Source of the DNA: Sipunculus nudus
Lineage: Eukaryota > Annelida > Sipuncula > Golfingiida > Sipunculidae
Reading direction: 5' to 3'
Length of the DNA: 64,000 nt
Assembly: GCA_026874595.1 (NCBI GenBank)
Contig: CM049316.1
Location: 53,141,676 to 53,205,675 of the forward strand
In this document: in pieces, positions 33,601 to 47,240 of the stretch
How the letters are laid out: each line of letters starts with the position of its first letter
How positions within the stretch are numbered: the stretch's first letter is position 1
The notes under the pieces: generated by a model
Databases searched by the model: none
Seen by the model: the letters and a program-made list of their open reading frames with translations, nothing else
What the model was told of the DNA's origin: nothing
Position numbers and translations under genes: made by a program

Positions 33601-35235
33601 GTAGGTATACCAGTAGGTAGATAATGTGGGTAGGTTGATTATGTAGGTATACCAGTAGGTAGATAATGTCGGCAGGTTGATTATGTAGGTATACCAGTAG
33701 GTAGATAATGTCGGCAGGTTGATTGTGTAGGTATACCAGTAGGTAGATAATGTCGGCAGGTTGATTATGTAGGTATACCAGTAGGTAGATAATGTGGGTA
33801 GGTTGATTATGTAGGTATACCAGTAGGTAGATAATGTCGGCAGGTTGATTATGTAGGTATACCAGTAGGTAGATAATGTCGGCAGGTTGATTATGTAGGT
33901 ATACCAGTAGGTAGATAATGTCGGCAGGTTGATTATGTAGGTATACCAGTAGGTAGATAATGTCGGCAGGTTGATTATGTAGGTATACCAGTAGGTAGAT
34001 AATGTCGGCAGGTTGATTATGTAGGTATACCAGTAGGTAGATAATGTCGGCAGGTTGATTATGTAGGTATACCAGTAGGTAGATAATGTCGGCAGGTTGA
34101 TTATGTAGGTATACCAGTAGGTAGATAATGTCGGCAGGTTGATTATGTAGGTATACCAGTAGGTAGATAATGTCGGCAGGTTGATTATGTAGGTATACCA
34201 GTAGGTAGATAATGTGGGTAGGTTGATTATGTAGGTATACCAGTAGGTAGATAATGTCGGCAGGTTGATTATGTAGGTATACCAGTAGGTAGATAATGTC
34301 GGCAGGTTGATTATGTAGGTATACCAGTAGGTAGATAATGTCGGCAGGTTGATTATGTAGGTATACCAGTAGGTAGATAATGTCGGCAGGTTGATTATGT
34401 AGGTATACCAGTAGGTAGATAATGTGGGTAGGTTGATTATGTAGGTATACCAGTAGGTAGATAATGTGGGTAGGTTGATTATGTAGGTATACCAGTAGGT
34501 AGATAATGTGGGTAGGTTGATTATGTAGGTATACCAGTAGGGTGATCCTGTAGGTAGGTAGATGATGTAGGTTTACCAGTAGGTAGATGATGTAGGTAGG
34601 TTGATTATGTAGGAATACCAGTAGGTAGATAATGTGGGTAGGTTGATTATGTAGGTATACCAGTAGGGTGATCCTGTAGGAAGGTTGATTATGTAGGTAT
34701 ACCAGTAGGGTGATGATGTAGGCAGGTTGATTAGGTAGGTATACCAGTAGGTAGATAATGTCGGCAGGTTGATTGTGTAGGTATACCAGTAGGTAGATAA
34801 TGTCGGCAGGTTGATTGTGTAGGTATACCAGTTGGTAGATAATGTCGGCAGGTTGATTGTGTAGGTATACCAGTAGGTAGATAATGTCGGCAGGTTGATT
34901 ATGTAGGTATACCAGTAGGTAGATAATGTCGGCAGGTTGATTATGTAGGTATACCAGTAGGTAGATAATGTCGGCAGGTTGATTATGTAGGTGTACCAGT
35001 AGGTAGATAATGTCGGCAGGTTGATTATGTAGGTATACCAGTAGGTAGATAATGTTGGCAGGTTGATTATGTAGGTATACCAGTAGGTAGATAATGTCGG
35101 CAGGTTGATTATGTAGGTATACCAGTAGGTAGATAATATCGGCAGGTTTATTATGTAGGTATACCAGCAGGTAGATAGTGTCGGCAGGTTGATTATGTAG
35201 GTATACCAGTAGGTAGATAATGTCGGCAGGTTGGT
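30640..35235. repeat. 42-bp minisatellite array B (about 109 units)
   Basis: Same 42-bp family and orientation as 361-3552. Sub-types are clustered in space: 'atgtaggtaggtt' dominates 30700-32200, 'atgtgggtaggtt' 32220-33130, and 'atgtcggcaggtt' 33240-35235. Shortened 'agtagggtgatcctg' units recur in the middle. Because the period is 14 codons, the - strand stays open for long stretches and predicts Leu/Tyr-rich repeats (LLVYLHNQPTYII). These are satellite products, not genes. Confidence 0.95.
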
Positions 35236-35449
35236 TATGTACTACAATCGTTCACTTGCGGATTATATATTCACCAAAATAACATTACGTGGAGGCCTAT
35301 CATGATGTCATCGGAGAGAGCTAATATATGAGGAAACAAGTTAAAACTGCAAATATACCAGTACATTTTATAAGAATTTGAACCTGTTATAAATCGCTGA
35401 GTAATAAATCAACAATTTTTCTGCAGAAAAACAAAGAATATTGCATTTG

Positions 35450-36110
35450 TTACACACCCGTCATATGACGGGAGTATTATGGTATACTCACCGTCCGTCC
35501 GTCCGTCCGTCCTATAACTTTTAGTGTCGCCGCGATAACTTTATGGGGCTTTGACGGATTTTTACTCGCCATAATTACTTACTACCAGAGTTCGATCATC
35601 GGCAAATCACGCAAATTTAATCAGGTCAGAGGTCGCCGCACTTTGGAGGCACCGTGGTTACTTAACAAAAATCCTACGGATTTTCACGAAACTCAAAACA
35701 CATATTTACCGATAAAGTTTTTCAACTCAGTTTAATTCTCAGCAAAATTTACGCATATTAAATGAGATCAGAGGTTACCAGGCTGCTTTGTAATGTTATT
35801 ACGATAGCTACTTTGTCCTGTCGCCGCAATAACTTATGAATAAGATGGATTTCGATAAAGAAAATCAGAAATTTTCATCAACAAAATATCTCGCCCAAGC
35901 TTGATTTCCAGCAAAATCCAGGCAAATTTAATGAGATCGGAGGTCAACGTACTTTGGAGGCATCCAATGGATTTTCATGAAACTCAATATAAATATTTAA
36001 CAGTTTTTCACCTACATTTAATTCTCAGCGGATTTCACGCCTATTTAATTAGGTCAGAGTTTACCTGATACATGAATGGCTTTTTATGCACGTTTGCGGT
36101 GCTGTTGTTT
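35450..36110. repeat. Dispersed repeat headed by a 16-bp palindrome
   Basis: CCCGTCATATGACGGG (35457-35472) is a perfect palindrome, followed by 'ccgtccgtccgtccgtcc' and then internal units of about 300 bp. The latter show as 'gtcgccgc…ctttggaggca' near 35625-35650 and again as 'ggaggtcaacgtactttggaggca' split at 35940-35960. I infer a non-autonomous mollusc-type repeat. Confidence 0.5.
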
Positions 36111-36460
36111 TACATTCCAATGGACACGTAAACGTCACAGGTGGTTCCATGAGGTGTACATTTAATAAACTAATCAAATCTTTCCAAGGTTTTTCATGCA
36201 GGTTCATAACATAAGAGAATATCCAGTTTCAGATTTTGTATTATGACGCCCAGCAAGCAGATACAAATACAAAGCAGGTCACATTTACATCCTGGCATAT
36301 AAACAATGCCCTACTGAATTATACACCAAATTATCGACATGTGAGTTACGCAATCGATTTAACCGTGTGGCCCTGAATCAAGCCGCGCCCTGTATTTTAT
36401 GCATCACTCGGGGGAGGAGGTGAATCAGATTAAAGTTTATCATTCAGATTACAGAAATTC

Positions 36461-36669
36461 ATGTGTCAGATCAGCCTGTGGTCTACGCTGAAATGGTCCC
36501 ACGTGATAATTGTATCTGTAGTCCTTGTATTGATTATCTTGTCCTTGAGTAAAAAGAGGACGGTTTCTAACACTGTGATAAAGGCGGACAGATCAAATCA
36601 TACGGGTAGGCCCTATGTCGACATATCCAGGTCATTAATCAAAGTCCTTTCTCCCGAACTGAACTACAG
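36461..36669 (+). CDS. Candidate first exon of a type II membrane protein
   Basis: ATG at 36461 opens a frame with a short N-terminus (MCQISLWSTLKWS) and a strong hydrophobic segment (HVIIVSVVLVLIILSLS, residues about 14-30). A Lys/Arg pair and a polar stem with an N-glycosylation-like NHT follow. The frame meets a consensus donor (ctacag|gtatgt) at 36669/36670 in phase 2. The topology is that of Golgi glycosyltransferases and sulfotransferases, which often have a separate anchor exon. No catalytic exon was found downstream before the dispersed repeats, so function is not assigned. Confidence 0.3.
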
Positions 36670-37049
36670 GTATGTATTGCCATCCATTGTCCTCAGTTGC
36701 CAATCTTCATCTGATACGAAAACAATGGCCGGGAGGTAGGTCGATATCCGTGGTCACCAGATACTAAACATTAACACAATATCTCTATATATACATGGTT
36801 GTATAAAAATCTGTAAAATAAGGGAATTTTCTTTTCCATTGCTTGTTGCACTAAGGCGTTCCATCGTTGATAATGTAAGTTTTGAAGTGTTTCACCTAGA
36901 AGCTTCTTTTCTTTATCAGTTTTTTATTATTATCATAAAAATGCATAGATGAGTTTTATAAGAGATGCATTTTGAATGCCATAATGAAACTGCGAAAGAC
37001 CTTTTCCTAAGTCTAAAAACTTCAATTTAACTTGATTATCAAATTAAAA

Positions 37050-39475
37050 AGAAGTGGCCCATGGGCCATGACGCTCAGCTTTATTTGACTTGGAGCTCAT
37101 TTCTTTTATTAATCCTATATATTGTCTGTGAGAATAACCTATGGCTAATGTTATGTTGAAAAATGGACAGAAAATAAAAATTTCAGAAGTCACAGGAGAC
37201 CTGCCCAGGACCCCCTTGGATATCACAATATAGGGTTCAAAGGAAAATGGATAAAACCTATACCCTGTCTGTCTGGCTGCTCAATATCATATTTCTGGTC
37301 CATGGCTAGCAGAATATAGGTCACCAGGATCCAATTTCAGGTTGCCAAGGAGAATTGCTAAGGATTTCTCTGAATGTCATGTTAGAAGAGTCTATAGCAA
37401 ATGGTTACAATTTGTGCCCTGTCTGACTGATCAAAATCATGCCTCTGGCCAGCAGATTGCAGAACATGGATTACCATGACTTAATTTCAGGTTTCCAAGG
37501 AGATTTGCCTAGAACTTCCAAGGATGTTGCGTAAAAAGATTGTAGGCCTAATGGATATAATGTGTGCCCCGTCTGACTGTATGGGTGCTGAGAATCATGT
37601 TTCCGGCCTGTAGGTCACAAAATATAGGTCACCATGACCTAATTTCAGGTTTCCAAGGAGATTTGCCTAGATCCTCCCAGGATATTGTGTTAGAAGATTC
37701 TAGGCTTCACAGATACAGTTTGTCCCCATTTGACATTCCGGATGCTAAAAATCCTTATTCGGCCTCTAGGTCACAAAATGTAGGTCACCATGACATAGAT
37801 TCAAGTTTCCAAGGTGATTTGCCTAGAACCTCCCTGGATGTTGTGTGAGATGATTCTAGGCCTAACAAATGCAATTTGTGCCCTGTCTGACATTTAGGGT
37901 GCTCAAAATCATGTTTTTGGCCCGTAAGTCACAAAATATAGGTCACCATGACCTAATTTCATGTTTCCAAGGAATTTTGCCTAACACCTCCTAGGATATT
38001 GTGTAAGAAGATTATGGGCCTAACAGATACGATTTGTCACCATCTGACATTCAGGGTGTTCATACAACATCTTTTACCTATAGGTCGCAGATTATAGGTC
38101 AAAGTGACCTAATTTCAGGTTTTCAAGGACATTAACCTAGGACCTTCCGAAATATCCCGTTTCAGGATTCTAGGCCTAACGGATACAATTTGTGCCCCGT
38201 CTGACTGTCTGAGTTCTCAAAATCACGTTTTCGGCCCGTAGTGTCATAAAATATAGGTCACCATGACCTCATTAAAGTTTACAAGGAGATTTGCCTAGAA
38301 ACTTACAGGATATAGTATTAGAAGATTCTAGGTTTCACAGATACAATTTGTCTCCAACTGACATTCAGGTTGCTCAATATCCTGTTTTCGACCTGTAGGT
38401 CACAAAGTGTAGGTCACCATGACCTTAATTCAAGTCTCAAAGGAGATTTGCCTAGACCCTTCCAAAATATCACGTTTGAGGATTCTAGGCCTAACGGATA
38501 CAATTTGTGCCCTGTCTGACATTTAGGGTGCTCAAAATCATGTTTTTGGCCAATAGGTAACAAAATATAGGTCACCATGACCTGATTTCAGGTTTCCAAG
38601 GAGATTCGCCTAGAACCTCCCGGAATATTGTATTAGAAGATTCTGGGCCTATCAGATACGATTTGTCAACATCTGTCATTCAGGATGTTCATACAACATC
38701 TTTTTTCCTATAGGTCAAAGTGACCTAATTTCAGGTTTCCAAAGAGATTTGCCTAAAAACTCCCAGGATATTGTGTTAAAACATTCTAGTCATCAAAGAT
38801 ACCATTTGTCCCCATTCAGGGTGCTTATATGACCTCTTTTCCCTATAGGTGGCAGAATATAGGTCACAGTGACCTAGTTTCAGGTTTCCAAGGACATTTG
38901 CCTAGGATTTCCCTAAACGTCACGTAAGGAGATTCTAAGCCTTATGGATACACTTTGTTACAGGTATGACTGTCTTGGGGTTCAGAATCATGTTTTCGGC
39001 ATGAGGTCACAAAATATAAGTCACCTTGATCTATGTTCTAGTTTCCAAAGAGATTTGCCAAGAAACTCTCAGGATATTGTATTAAAAGTTTCTAGGCTTC
39101 ACAGATACAATTTGTCCCCATCTGACATTCATGGTGGTCATATGACATATTTTCCCTATAGGTCACAGTATATAGGTCACAGTAACCTTGTGTCAAGGTT
39201 TCCAGGGACAGTTGCCTAGGATCTCCCTACACGTCACGTTAGAATATTCTAGGCCTAATAGATGCAATTTGTGCCCGGTCTGACTGTCTGGGTGCTCAAA
39301 ATCATGTAATCGGCACGTAGGTCACAAAATATAGGTCAACTTGACCTAATATCGAGTTTCCAAGGAGATTTGCCCAGGACCTCCCTGGATGTACAGTTAG
39401 AAGTTTTTAGGTCTAATGGTTATGATTTGTGCCTTGTTAACGGCAGGACGGACGCTTACAGTCAGCTGAGCTAAA
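37050..39475 (+). repeat. Dispersed element with ~200-bp internal tandem units (copy 1)
   Basis: The left end is 'aagtggcccatgggccatga' with 'cgctcagct'; the right end is 'gttaacggcaggacggacg' with 'cagtcagctgagctaaaa'. Between them are at least ten diverged units of about 200 bp, each with 'aaaatataggtcaccatgac', 'caggtttccaaggagatttg' and 'gattctaggcctaa'. Small open frames inside (37564, 38944) are repeat products. The left and right ends match those of the elements at 40664 and 52247. Confidence 0.8.
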
Positions 39476-40663
39476 AAAAAAAACTCCGTTTGTAAATGCC
39501 GTTAGTCAAAGGCAGTCAATATAATCTGTATAGTTATTCAGAAATCGTTTTAAATAATGGCCCAAATGGTAATTCAATTTCATGAGAGCTGTATGGTTGA
39601 CCCTTATTTCCTCATACTTCTCGTGAAGACGGTGATATTTGTGGACACCGATCACTTGGTTTAATATGTATATGAAGGTATGATAGGAACTTTGGGTGAA
39701 TGGGATATTAGACTGTTGGTTATTTGGCTTATACTCTGTGTACATATGAATGAACTATAGGTAGAAAAGGTTCTAGTGATGTCATTGTGATGAATATAGG
39801 ACTTTTATTTATCAACAAGCTGTTTGTTAACACAGGAAAAAAAACATGTAACCAAAGATGGTAGGTTGCACATGTGAGCGGAATTGGAAAGGTTACTAGT
39901 TGGGAAATGCTATTTATAGAACTCTATTTCGTCTGGCGTGACGCCAAATGCCCTTGTTGAATGTTGTTGGAGTATTTGGCGGCCCCCACATGTGAAAAAC
40001 AGTGGATACCAACAAAATGTGAGTTGTGATCGGCGTTTTCTGACCTATTTTGAAGAAAGATTAATTTAAAGGGCTTGTCTCTAGTTAATACACGTTAGGT
40101 ATCGGAATAAGCCCCTTTAATGTCGTACTAGAATGTTCATGCAGTGTCCACACGAACCACGAATGGGCTAATATAAAATCTCTTGTGAGCTGTTTCATCT
40201 TAAATTAATTTTAATAGAATTGAAATTGTTTTATCTTGAAAAGGTGTTGATAGGATTTTCAGTCCACAAGCAGAATCAATAGTCTTTATCAATATAAGAT
40301 AAAGCCGTGCCATAGTGTCCCGCCCTCCCCAGCAGGCAGCTGTGAAATATACAACAGCATCAGCATACACATTTCTACATTGGCTTAATATGACACGCAG
40401 GGAATTATTTTATCTCGTTAGAGATTGCGTGGGAACGGGATGAATATAGATAGACAATACAGTAATATTTACATTTTAAATCCTCAACCCATTTTCTCTA
40501 AACTCGATTAAGATTATCGTCAATTATTTGCACGCATATGGATCGGACTTAATACGCTGCGACCTGAAACGGTGCAACAGCGACTTCTACAACACTCATG
40601 AAAAGTTATTGTAAAAAGATATGATGGGAAATTAAGCATTTTAATTAATATCCCTTCTTATAA
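39476..40663. other. Non-coding sequence between two dispersed elements
   Basis: No gene or repeat supported. A 79-codon - strand frame (39506-39745) lacks recognisable features. Confidence 0.4.
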
Positions 40664-42632
40664 CAAGTGACCCATGGGTCATGACGCTCAGCCGACTGAC
40701 ATGTTGATGATATGTCCTTGCACAGACAACTAATTAAGATAGGTGGCATCATTGTTCATGCATATTAGCTTAAGTTCATCAAGACCCAACCCATAATAAC
40801 AAATTTGATGACCATCCAACCAGCCTTTCATGAGGAATCAGGCAATTTGTGTGTATTTTGCATTATTTCTGGGATGCTCAAACATACCCCAAAACTCTGA
40901 GAAAATAGGTCACTGTGACCCAATTCCAGGTTTCTGGGGAGAACTTTGGAGGAACTCTCAGGATGTCAAGTTAGAAGTTTCTGGGCCCCATGGTTATGAT
41001 TTGTGCCCTACTTTGGTATCAAATTTTCAATTATCCTGAGGGGTGCTTATAAGCCCCATAGCTCAGAAAATATGGGTAACAGAGACCTTAATTCAGGTTT
41101 CCAAGGAGACTTTTCACAGATCTCCCTGGATGTCAAGTTTGAAGATTCTAGGACCAATGGTTACAATTTGAGCCCTGTTAAGGGACGACCGCATCTTTGA
41201 AGGTCTCATAAATAGGCCTAGCGAAAAAAATGTGTTAAAATGTTTTTAAAAATTAGGTGGTGCCACCAGTCCACAAGAACTGATGAACACTCCATGATGA
41301 ATATGCATGCAAAGAATCTGGGTGATTAATGCAATAGTTTTTCAGATACTGGAGCTTTTGTATCAATTTTTTAGTTATTCTGGGAGGTACTTCTAAGACC
41401 CATAGCTCGGAGAATATGGGTAACAGAGACCTATTTTCAGGTTTCCAAGGAGTTTTTTTTATGGACCTCCAAGGATGTCAAGAAAGAAGATTCAAGCTCA
41501 AATAGTTATGATTTGTGCCCTGTTAACAGACGACCACATCTTTGAAGGTCTCAAAAATAAAGATAAACATGCGTAAAAATTCAAAGAAGTCCGGGTGGCA
41601 CCACAAGTTTGCAGGAACTGATGAAACACTCCATGATTCATATGCATGCAAAGAATAATGCCGATCAATGCAAAAGTTGTTCTGATACCAGAGCTTTTGT
41701 ATCAAATTTTTAGTTATTCTGGGGGGTACTTCGGAGCCCCATAGCTTGAAGAATATGGGTAACAGAGACCTAATCAGGCTTTCAAGGAGACTTTTCATGG
41801 GCCTCCCTACATGTCAAGAAAGAAGATTCTAGGTCTAGATGTTACGATTTGTGCCCTGTTAACAGATGACTGCATCTTTTAAGGTCTCAAAAATAGATAA
41901 AAAAATCGTAAAAAAATCGAAAAAAATACAGGTGGCGCCACCAGTCTGCAGAAACTGATGAAACACACCATGATCAATATCTATGCAAAGAATCATGGTG
42001 ATCAATGCATTGGTTGTTCAGATATTTGAGCTTTTGTATCAATTTTTTTCATTATTCTAGGGGGTACTTTGGAGCCCCATAGCTTGAAGAATATGGGTAA
42101 CAGAGACCTAATTCCAGGTTTTCAAGAATACTTTTCATGGACCTCTCTGAATGTAAAGTGAGAAGATTCTAGGTCCAGCTGTTACGATTTGTGCCTTGTT
42201 AACAGATGACGGCATCTTTTGAGCTCTCAAAAATAGAGAAAAAAATCGTAAAAAATCAAAAAATACAGGTCGCGCCACCAGTCTGGAGCAACTGATGAAA
42301 CACTCCATATTCAATATCCATGCAAAGAATCATGGTGATCAATACATTAATTGTTCAGATATTTGAGCTTTTGTATCAAATTTTTCATTATTCTGGCGGG
42401 GTACTTCGGAGCCCCATAGCTTGAAGAATATGGGTAACAGAGAACTAATTTCAGGTTTCCAAGGAGATTTTTCATGGACCTCTATGGATGTAAAGTAAGA
42501 AGATTCCAGGTCCAGTGGTTACGAGTTGTGCCATGTTAACGGACAGACGGCCGGATGGCCGGACAGCCGGACGGACGACGGACAAAGAGTGATCGCTATG
42601 GCTCAGATGACTTGCAGTCAGGTGAGCTAAAA
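40664..42632 (+). repeat. Dispersed element with ~340-bp internal units (copy 2)
   Basis: Starts 'aagtgacccatgggtcatga' with 'cgctcagcc' and ends 'caaagagtgatcgctatggc' with 'cagtcaggtgagctaaaa'. About five internal units of roughly 340 bp carry 'atatgggtaacagagaccta', 'gtggcgccaccagtctg' and 'gaaacac'. The inverted copy at 52247-54005 has the same ends and units. Confidence 0.8.
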
Positions 42633-43190
42633 ATGAGAGGAAAATATTTGTGCCCAGTGTGACTGTCTGGGTGCTGAGAATCATGTTTTCGGCCTCTAGG
42701 TCACAAAATATAGGTCACCATGACCTAATTTCAGGTTTCCAAGCAGATTTGCCTAGAAACTTCTAGGATATTGAGTTAGAAGATTCTAGGCCTCACATAA
42801 TTGATTTGTCCCCATCTGACATTCAGGGTGCTCGAAATCATGTTTTCGGCCTGTAGGTCACAAAATATAAGTCACCATGACCTAATTTCGGGTTTCGAAG
42901 GAGATTTGCTTAGGACCTCCCTAAATGTCACGTTGGAGGATTCTAGGCCTTATCGTTTCTGTTTGTGTCCCGTCTGACAGTCGGGTCGCTTGTTTTCGGC
43001 CCGTAGGTCATAAAATAAATGTCACCTAATTTCAGGTCTTAAAGGAGATTTACCCAGGACCTAACTGGATGAACAGTTAGAGGTTTCTAGGTCAAACGGT
43101 TACGATTTGTGCTCTGTTAACGGACGGACGGCCGGACAACCGGACAGACGCCGGACAAAGGGTGATCGCCTTAGCTCAGCTGACTGTAAA
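42633..43190 (+). repeat. Second right-hand repeat block of the ~200-bp type
   Basis: About 2.5 units like those at 37240-39420, ending 'cggacaaagggtgatcgcct' with 'agctcagctgact'. It lies directly next to copy 2, so two element tails sit in tandem. Confidence 0.7.
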
Positions 43191-46100
43191 TCTAAGACTT
43201 TCCGGGAAGATAAAATACAAACAAGTGTTTCAGTTTATTTCATTTGTTTAGTACACAAGGGTTTATATCACCCTTTCCCTTACCTTAAAATCAGTAATCC
43301 TTAACACACTCAAATAAACTTTTCCCTGAAAACATAAAAATGGGCAGGTTGAACCAACGCAATGAAATCTAATAATTTTCTTATACAAGCCACCGCACAT
43401 TTCAGTACATGGAGTGCGAACTTTGACGAGACCGGGTTAGATAGAACTTACTACACAATGCCAAAAAAAACCCCTCTTTCTCTTAGAAACTGAAAAAAGT
43501 TGTATTTCATTTGCGTATTATCCATTTGTTATCATTTGACCAAAAATGGAACGACATTTGAAGAGGCTTGCTGTGGTCTCACCAAAACCTATGGTAAACT
43601 CTAGAAAAAACACAGAAAACTTAAAACTGCAAATTAAAGCAGAAAGCTAGAACTCTTAAATATAAAAGGTCATTGAATTAAAAAAAAAAAGACTTAATAC
43701 TTTGCATTTCGTAACTTTTGCACCCGAAAATTCGTGACCATGGTCACTGCTAGAATGAAGTCGGTTGCAATAAGGAAATGCTCTTGGACCTTATTTCCAC
43801 ATGCTGTCATAAAAACTGTGATATTTTTTAAAGTATTTTAAAGTATTAGAGATATCGTAGAAGAACCGTATTTTATAATTTGGATGTGCAAAGCCCCTGA
43901 CGGCCAAAGTCACGTAGAACACCACGGTTCTTTATGCGCCCATGAAATATTCATGACCAAGTGTGAAGACCATGCCTTCAGGCGTCTCAGAGACTTGATT
44001 ACTTTTCAAGTACATGTGTGACATATACATAACACGCCCGGCGGAAGCATTTTCATATTGGACGGCAGATACAGACAGATGCATACGCTAAACATGCAGC
44101 TTTTCAAGCCGTGTCTGGGACCATCTCTCCCAACCTCGATTATTTATTAAGAAGAAATTTGTGACTTACTGACATCATTATTTAACATAACGCCAGAAAA
44201 TTTACAAAATTTAAAACTCCCAGTAAAAAGCAAACCGAGAAAACAATTTCCCAAAGAATTGTAACCTGTGGGATTGCATACAAATATTTTATTTTGTCAT
44301 AAGACTGAACACGGTGTAATCAGAATCAGCAGAAAAAGACAGAAAGCCAGATTGCTGAACGACAACGAAATTAATATGAAAATCAAGGGGGATGTGACCA
44401 TGAACAGCCTATTAAAAATGGTAAAGTATTGCTGTTTTTATAGCAACGAGGGGATTTCTGAAGATCTGCAACCGAATGTGCATCCAAAGTTTTAGCACAG
44501 GTTTTGGTTATCACGGTAAACGATATGATAAGTTCCGGTAACATTTAAAATATTTAAACCCTGCATTGAAGAACTGTTAAAATTGTTTATACCTGAAATT
44601 AACTATAGTTCCACCTCTCTCTAGAAAATCTTGCAATGTTTATATTCAAGAACTTTGAATACCAGACATATTTAAACTATTGTCACGGCTACGGATTCTT
44701 TATTTAAACCGAACTGTTTACATGTTGTTATGTTTGACAAAAATGATATATAATTAAACATCTTTCGTATACATTAAAGGAGCCCAATTGCGTATCTTAC
44801 CTGTATGTTGAGGTAATTTCGTAAAGTTAAAAAAAATAGCCCAGAAAACGTGGTTAACACAGCACACAGGCTGCTTGTTTTGTTTATATCAACGTGTTTA
44901 TAATATGTGGGGACTGCAAGTCAGATGAGCTAAAGCTTTGTAAATGGCGTTTTGCAACAAGTGACCTTTTTTTTAACTCAGCAAAAATGCAACCTACCAC
45001 CTTAGGTTACATGTTTTTCCGTTTGTCATCATTGCTATGTTTACAAACATATTATTGATATAATAAATCATAATCCTTCATAAAGGCCTTGTAAGAACTT
45101 TACACAACGAAAATTGCCCTTAGATGATTAACATATACACAGAGGAGTTATTTTTCAAAAGGTAGGTGAATAGGCACCTTTAAGCAGACTGGCAGGGGAA
45201 ATTTGCTGGTAGTAGGCGAATAGGATATGGAATATGGTTTGGCTGAATTGCAAATATATATCACCTTTGAGAGAATTTATGTTTGGGAAGGAGGTCAATT
45301 TAGTAAAACTACCCTAAAATTGGACCATTAGACTGCGCACACCCATACACTATAATGTGGTCAGTGCCACTTCCCCGCCTACGGGAACCAAGAGTGTTAT
45401 AATAATTAGTATGTCTGGGAAAGTTCTCGTGTTCACAGAGTGGCAGTTATAGAGTCCTATGTTCTATCTCTTTAACTCATATTTAGATAGTAGGCACCTC
45501 CAGATTCTGTGGATATTTTTACTGCTAATTTTCTTTTGTTTGTTGAAAGATCTTCTTATTTAACATTTCTCAACCTTATAATTATATTTTAAGGCTACAT
45601 GTGATATAAATGACATTATCCTGGTTTTGGGCTGATAATATTGTTTGTTATGGTATAGTTCTGTTTTCATTATTTATGGGGTTTCTGTAAATAATAATTT
45701 GCTGGCCGTACTTTGGTTTTTGTTTCTGCCAACCATAGAAAATATAAAAGTTCTAGCACTGTATGGCATTCAGTTTGTAGGTCCTATTGGAAATATGAGA
45801 CCTTTAAACTTTCATTGCTCTCCATACAGGGGGGAGGACGTGGATATTATCACTTTTGACTTACAATAACCTTCAAATGGATTACTGACTTTCAATGACT
45901 GGATCGATGTTTGTTCACGTTGTAATTGCTTTGACGGAAAACTTTCGTTTATGATGGTATTCAGGTTGTTAATACATTTCATTTTATATTGAGGGTGAAT
46001 ATGACTGATTATCTGATGGTATTATACGAACGAATACCCGCATAACAGTATAACCATGTACTGAATTTACCATAATGTTATATTATATTGAGCTTCGTTA

Positions 46101-46690
46101 AATTAAATCAAAAATTGATAAAGATGGATTTGAAATTTATTTTAAATAAATTTTAAACTTAAAATGGAATGCATGCATGTTAAGTTATCTGTTAGACCTT
46201 ATTGCAAGTGTGAAACATTCATGTTGTCCGTCATGAAGGAGAAACTGATGGATTAAGCCAAACTAATGAGTGAAAAAGATCTTATTTCTCTTTAGTTTAC
46301 AGCTTGAATGCTGCAATAATTATTGTATGCAGATGAGGGAATGTGATTATGCCAAAGAGATTAAGGAAAATATCATATATCTGCTACATCATATATACTG
46401 GACCGCTACCAGATAAAAATGAATCGTATAGCTTTATTTGCAGATGTGGTATCATCTGGTATCATCCATGGTGCATTTTCAAGCAATAATACATTTATGA
46501 TCATATACATGTATGATGCAGAATGTTTTATATACAATGGGGTGTTTTATAATCTGTGTTTTATAATCTTTGTTGGGCAGCTACTTGGTGTGCTTTGTTG
46601 TGCCTAATATTGGTGAAGCTATGACCTGCCCACCCTCACCGCCTCCGCCGGCCCTGCATGAGCAAAGCAAGTACTAAAGCTTTAGAACCT
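43191..46690. other. Long non-coding stretch
   Basis: AT-rich sequence with no supported gene. A small solo fragment of the dispersed-element tail ('agtcagatgagctaaagc') occurs near 44920. Short open frames (44268, 45645, 46419) have no motif, homologue or splice context that I can recognise. Confidence 0.4.
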
Positions 46691-46699
46691 GTGGGTTGA

Positions 46700-47240
46700 A
46701 CCTTACTACTAAGATCCAGACATGGGTTTCCATGATTGTTGATGGGGCTAAAATTCTTGTGTACAAGAAGGCCATCCTTGATGTATGTATGGACATACAA
46801 AATGTCATGCAGATACGTCCAACCACTCAGATGCATGCAAAATGCAATGGTAGGCGCCACCGGTCTTGTATAGGTCAATGGTATTCGAGATGTATAGACA
46901 TGAACAATTTCAGGCTAATATGTCAAATCACTCCTGAGAAATCAGCAGGAACATGCACCATGCAAAAATCATTGCAGGTGCTGCCACAAATCTTTATACG
47001 ACAAAACTGATGTAAAGACATGTACAATTTAAGGCTAATATGTCAAATCACTCCTTAGAAATATATAGGGATGTAATCTGCACAAAATGATTGTAGGTGG
47101 TGCCACAGTAATGTGTAAAAGAAAGCTACTCAAGATGTATATACATGCAGACATTCAGATCAATACATCACTATACTGAACTAAACATGAAAATGCAATA
47201 CCTACAGCAGTTCTACAGCAGAAGCTAAATGACAGCACAA
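46700..47240 (+). repeat. ~140-bp tandem repeat, about three to four diverged units
   Basis: Repeated blocks with 'aatttcaggctaatatgtca', 'aatcactcctgagaaat' and 'ggtgctgccacaa' recur near 46910 and 47030. The 'ggcgccaccggtcttg' word links it to the ~340-bp internal units of the dispersed elements. The open frame through it (46696-47010) is not considered a gene. Confidence 0.55.

Noticed and set aside
46696-47010. 104-codon frame on +
   Set aside because: Falls in a diverged ~140-bp tandem repeat with words shared by the dispersed elements. No protein family signature.
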